Of a DNA stretch of 64,000 nt, positions 60,247 to 64,000 are shown in pieces. The notes under the pieces are model-generated. The model was given only the letters and a program-made list of their open reading frames with translations, ran no database searches and was not told where the DNA came from. How positions within the stretch are numbered: the stretch's first letter is position 1; each line of letters starts with the position of its first letter. The DNA is from Nymphaea colorata (Eukaryota > Streptophyta > Magnoliopsida > Nymphaeales > Nymphaeaceae). The position numbers were made by a program, and so were the translations under genes. The stretch is from the NCBI RefSeq assembly GCF_008831285.2, contig NC_045139.1, positions 17,652,354 to 17,716,353 on the forward strand, given 5' to 3'.

Positions 60247-61232
60247 GGGGGCCAACGCAGCGTCGCCATAATTCCACGGTTCATCTCCCTCCGTCATCCC
60301 GTCTGGACAGCCATCCATACCTCCGTGTGTGTGTACAGTGTTACGTAAAAGTAAAAAATTATCTTATTATAACAGAGCAGTTGTGTCGTTTCACAGCAGC
60401 CAGGTTGCTTTGAATCACAACGCATTATTTGGTTTGTTTTATTTCAATAAGATATTCACGAAGTTTATACGGCGTTTACTCTGTGCCCGTAAACAGTCAT
60501 GTCCGAGGCATGTGGTGGCGACAAAAGCCTGATTTTACCACTGATTTGACCCGGTAACAGGTAAAACCGGAAAATGGAAAACACTGAACGAGTGAGAGAG
60601 ATGATCGAGGGTGTGTGTACAGTCACGAGAGGTCGAAAGTCGAAACCGCCCTCCTGGAATGCCTAGAATTACTTTGGGTCCTGGGTTGTTTTCACCGGAA
60701 ACAGTAATAAGTGCCTTTGGATTAGGTTTTCCCCCTCCTTGACCCGTCACCGTCAGCCCTTGGGTGTCGTTCTCTCCGTCGAAGTACGGTTGCTATCTGG
60801 GGGAAAGGGACCCACAACAGCCCCTGCTCGGGCTTCCTCCATCTCGAGGCTTTCGCGGGCCCCCACTCCCCTTGCTTAAACAAACTGCTGACATGTGGAC
60901 GTCGTTAGTCCAGGCTTCAAGGACGATTTAACGGCTATTTTCCCGCCTCCCAACCCGCGAACGTCCAGGTGGCGGATCCTGAGGGATTGGCGACGCGCCC
61001 TCCTCGCCCTGGGGCAGCGGATACTCGTCGCCACCGCCCTTTGACTGCACGGGGCAGGAAAGGATCCGTGCCTGAGTGCGGGACCAACCTGAAGCGAGAA
61101 CCAGGGCTCCAAAAGAATCCGGCGTGGAATTTTTAATATTAAATAATTCAATGCCCAAGGCAAAAGGAGAAAAAAGAAAATTTGAAAGAAAAAAAAAGAG
61201 AGGAAAATGGTTTCCCGCGGGAAGGGGGTCCC
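60247..61232. other. Convergent intergenic region between the hydrolase and the receptor kinase
   Basis: It holds the hydrolase 3' UTR (from 60247, ending perhaps near the AATAAG at 60447) and the receptor-kinase 3' UTR on the other strand. The middle, about 60740-61080, is GC-rich. No additional gene is supported; frames on the minus strand here are extensions without family features. Confidence 0.5.
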
Positions 61233-64000
61233 TCAGGCGGGAGAGGTCTGCGAGGTGGGGTCGGCGGAGGAAGGAGGGTCGGGTCCGAGACGGCAGCCCT
61301 CGAGCATGAACACGACGTCCGCCATCGACGGGCGGTCCAGCGGGTCGGGCGCGGTACACAGCAGTCCCACCTTGATCCCCAGCAGAAACTCCTCCCATTC
61401 GGAGGACTCCGGATCGACCTCCAGCAGGCCCGGTTCCAGCAGCTCCGAGATCTGGCCTCTTTGCAGCTGCCGTTTCACCCACTTTACGATGTCCTCGTCC
61501 TGCGTGAACGTCACCGGCCTCCGGCCCGTCAGCAGCTCCAGCAGCACGATCCCGAAGCTGTACGCGTCCGCCTCCCTCGTCGCCCGGCCCGTCACCGCGG
61601 CCTCAGGTGCCACGTACCCTAGCGACCCCACCGGCGTCGACGAAGTCGATGCCGCCTCCGCCGACGTCGGGGCCGTGAGCTTCTCCAGCCCGAAGTCGGA
61701 AAGGTGGGCCTCGAAGTCGGCGTCGAAGAGAACGTTCTGGGGCTTGACGTCGCCGTGGACCATGGACGCTGCGTGGAGGAAGGCTAGCCCACGGGCGACG
61801 CCGAGGGCGATCAGGTGGCGCATGGGCCAGTTGAGGATGTGGCCATCCTGATGTGACGCCTCCTGCAGCAGGGTGGCGAGGTTGCCGTTGGGCATGTAGT
61901 CATAGATAAGCAGCCGGACCTCCGGCGATATGTAGTAGCCGCGGAGGACCGTGAGGTTGCGGTGCTTCACCCTGCCCAGCGACTCTGCCTCCTTACGGAA
62001 CGCGGCCTCGTCGATCGAGCTCTCCCCGAGACGCCGGACGGAGAGTACCGTCCCGTCCTGGAAACACGCCTTGAAGACTACACCGTTCCGTCCGCGGCTC
62101 AGCACATGCTCCTCGTCGAACTGCCTCGTCGCTTCCAGCGTCTCCGCGTAAGAAATCCGGTTGTTGAACATGACCAGCTTCCCGCCGTTGCTGCCGTTCT
62201 CCCCAGCCGCGGCCTCCGCGGCGCTCGACCTCGCCGGGCTCCGCTTTTTCCCTCCATTCATAGTAGCGCGACGCCTTAACCAGACAACCATCAGCAAGCA
62301 ACAGCATGCAGCCAAGCAGAACGCTATTACAGAGCCCGCGACGACAACTATCAGTATCAGGAGCCTGGTTGTCTTTCTTTTCTTCTCCCCGCAATTTCGA
62401 GCCAATGGTTCGCCGCAGAGATCCGCATTGCCAGTGAAAGACGAAGAAGGGAAGCGGGATCCCAGCAGGGCCGGAATCTTTCCGCTCAGTTGATTATCGG
62501 ACACGTTGAAGTTTTGCAGGCCGGCAATTTGGACCAGGTTTGCAGGGATCTCTCCCGTTAAGTTATTGACAGAGAGATCGAGGATTTTCAAGTTCGCCAA
62601 TCCAGCAAATGAGTCCGGTATACTGCCACTAAGGTGGTTCCGGTCGAGACGGAGCGAAGCGAGTGACGAGCAGTTTGAGATTTCCGCCGGGATATCACCG
62701 GACAAGCTGTTTTCGCCAAGGTCTAGCTCTGTTAGATGCGTGAGCCGTGAAAGTTCCGGCGGAATTTCGCCGGAGAGGTCGTTTGACCTAAGTTGCAACA
62801 CTGTCAGGTCGGTGCAATTTCCTAATTCCTCCGGGATCGAATCGGATATGTTGTTGGAAGAGAGGGAGAGAACGACCAGCGACCGCAGAAAACCGAAGAC
62901 TGATGGAACACTGCCGGAAAAATGATTCGAAGACAGATTTAAGTATCGCAGACTCAGTAAGCTGCTGAAACCAATTGGAACATCGCCGGAGAACGAGTTC
63001 TCGGACAGAGCTAGGTGCTCGAGATTTGGTAATCCAGATAGTTCCATTGGTAGCTCGCCGGAGAGATTTTGTCTGCTCAAATCAAGGGTGCGCAGATTCA
63101 GCAGGTTTCCAATGCTTGCCGGAATGCCACCTGACAATCCATTACCGCTCAGGTTCAAGGTCCACAATCCATGTAAGTTGCCAATCTCTGAGGGAATGCT
63201 GCCGGAAAACGAATTATCGCTGAGGTCCAGAAGGCTCATATTCTCGAGCCGCATGAGATCTTTTGATATGCTTCCGGTGAGGTTGTTGGACCTCAGAGAC
63301 AGCGTTTCAAGGGCCGAAAGATTGCTAAGGCTCGTCGGAATCGTGCCGGAGAGCGAGTTTCCACCAAGGGTGAGTGTCTTTAGGCTTGTGAGTGATCCCA
63401 AGGCTTCCGGGATGCTTCCTGAGAGTCTGTTGTCCTCAAGCTCGAGCACCCGCAATAGGCTGCAGTTCCTGATCCACAGAGGAATGTCCCCAGTGAAACG
63501 GTTTCCGGCTAGCCTAAGCTCCTGCAACAACGTCAATCTGCCAATGGATTCAGGCAGGGATCCGGAAAAGGAGTTTTCGGAGAGGTATAGATCAGTGAGG
63601 GACGTCATATTCACAAGCCATGAAGGAACCTCGCCGTCAATGCTGTTGCTCTGAAGGTCGACAACCTGCAGCGAACTCGCCACCGCGGCCGCTCCAGAGT
63701 TATCTAGCCTGGAGATGCCCCTGAGGTTGTTGAATCCAAGCTGCAGGATCCTGAGCAGTGGCGGGGAGGAGCCGGAGGTATTGGAAAAGAGCGACGACGG
63801 AAGCATACCGGTGAGGTTATTATGTGAGAGAGAGAGCACCTCGAGGTTTGGAAGCCGGCCGATTCCCGCCGGAATCTCCCCGCGTAGCCCGTTGTCCCGC
63901 ACACTGAGGTGACGAAGGACGGAGCAGTTGGCAAGCGCTGCAGGAATGCTTCCTTGAAGGAGGTTCCCGTCGAGCCAGAGGTACTCCAAGGACGCGATCT
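61233..64000 (-). CDS. LRR receptor-like kinase, At4g36180/At1g75640 (MUSTACHES) type, N-terminus beyond the window
   Basis: A single-pass plasma-membrane receptor. The frame is open to the window edge, giving 921 residues without an intron; the family has about 1100-1150, so signal peptide and first repeats lie beyond 64000. Residue numbers count from codon 63989. About 20 LRRs of 24 residues (LxxLxLxxNxLxGxIP) run to about 515, then a SSFTGNADLCG cap, a membrane helix near 541-567, and a kinase domain from about 625 to the end, DPTSQTSPA. The kinase is atypical: the VAIK lysine is Arg (LSVRRLG) and HRD is HGD (VHGDVKPQN). DFG and APE (YVAPEAA) are present. The glycine loop is degenerate (RGRNGVV). 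From memory, the Arabidopsis relatives share these changes. At1g75640 has a reported role in stomatal patterning; the role here is inferred. GC-rich, like the decarboxylase. Confidence 0.96.
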   Translation of the reverse strand, partial: IASLEYLWLDGNLLQGSIPAALANCSVLRHLSVRDNGLRGEIPAGIGRLPNLEVLSLSHNNLTGMLPSSLFSNTSGSSPPLLRILQLGFNNLRGISRLDNSGAAAVASSLQVVDLQSNSIDGEVPSWLVNMTSLTDLYLSENSFSGSLPESIGRLTLLQELRLAGNRFTGDIPLWIRNCSLLRVLELEDNRLSGSIPEALGSLTSLKTLTLGGNSLSGTIPTSLSNLSALETLSLRSNNLTGSISKDLMRLENMSLLDLSDNSFSGSIPSEIGNLHGLWTLNLSGNGLSGGIPASIGNLLNLRTLDLSRQNLSGELPMELSGLPNLEHLALSENSFSGDVPIGFSSLLSLRYLNLSSNHFSGSVPSVFGFLRSLVVLSLSSNNISDSIPEELGNCTDLTVLQLRSNDLSGEIPPELSRLTHLTELDLGENSLSGDIPAEISNCSSLASLRLDRNHLSGSIPDSFAGLANLKILDLSVNNLTGEIPANLVQIAGLQNFNVSDNQLSGKIPALLGSRFPSSSFTGNADLCGEPLARNCGEKKRKTTRLLILIVVVAGSVIAFCLAACCCLLMVVWLRRRATMNGGKKRSPARSSAAEAAAGENGSNGGKLVMFNNRISYAETLEATRQFDEEHVLSRGRNGVVFKACFQDGTVLSVRRLGESSIDEAAFRKEAESLGRVKHRNLTVLRGYYISPEVRLLIYDYMPNGNLATLLQEASHQDGHILNWPMRHLIALGVARGLAFLHAASMVHGDVKPQNVLFDADFEAHLSDFGLEKLTAPTSAEAASTSSTPVGSLGYVAPEAAVTGRATREADAYSFGIVLLELLTGRRPVTFTQDEDIVKWVKRQLQRGQISELLEPGLLEVDPESSEWEEFLLGIKVGLLCTAPDPLDRPSMADVVFMLEGCRLGPDPPSSADPTSQTSPA

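Noticed and set aside
1..64000. Search for CRISPR arrays, bacterial-type operons, rRNA genes or a biosynthetic gene cluster
   Set aside because: None found. The genes are typical nuclear plant genes of unrelated pathways, and repeats lack regular spacers.

Overview
This is nuclear DNA from a flowering plant. The evidence is multi-exon genes with GT-AG introns, five proteins that match plant-specific gene families, AT-rich intergenic DNA with many (TA)n and (TC)n/(AC)n runs, and degraded LTR-retrotransposon and MITE-like pieces. Two genes (arginine decarboxylase and the receptor kinase) are GC-rich and intronless over their visible length. The other genes, most clearly the histone demethylase and the alpha/beta hydrolase, are AT-richer and split by introns. 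Such bimodality is typical of monocots and some early-diverging angiosperms, but I cannot name the species.

Layout. 1-6600: an LTR-retrotransposon end with its primer-binding site, a MITE-like element, and otherwise featureless DNA. 7230-18058 (+): an eight-exon LDL3-type histone H3K4 demethylase (2121 aa as assembled here), with short upstream ORFs and a threefold tandem repeat in intron 1. 18059-22020: non-coding. 22291-24637 (+): three-exon V-ATPase 16-kDa proteolipid subunit c, with a TATA box and a TGACGTCA element upstream. 24850-41080: about 16 kb without a gene I can support; it holds tandem duplications, a long inverted repeat, SINE-like stretches and a GC-rich island. 41686-43812 (+): intronless arginine decarboxylase with a TATA box and an AUG-free leader of about 545 nt. 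44130-52330: repeats, a tandem duplication carrying a retrotransposon primer-binding site, and two unrecognised minus-strand coding-like stretches. 52666-60246 (+): nine-exon CGI-58/ABHD5-type alpha/beta hydrolase with both a GHSFGG motif and an HX4D motif. 61233-64000 (-): the C-terminal 921 residues of an LRR receptor-like kinase of the At4g36180/At1g75640 (MUSTACHES) type. It runs off the right edge and is convergent with the hydrolase.

The five genes belong to unrelated pathways: chromatin, vacuolar acidification, polyamine synthesis, lipid metabolism and receptor signalling. I see no operon-like or biosynthetic-cluster logic and no convincing new system. The points most worth checking are the AUG-free decarboxylase leader beside a 19-codon ORF at the promoter, the two in-frame starts of the hydrolase, the conserved-looking kinase substitutions in the receptor, the paired motif in the long N-terminus of the demethylase, a 41-bp hairpin-forming inverted repeat, and a possible minus-strand gene at 45-49 kb. 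Gene models were assembled by eye from splice signals, reading phase and family knowledge; UTR ends are estimates.
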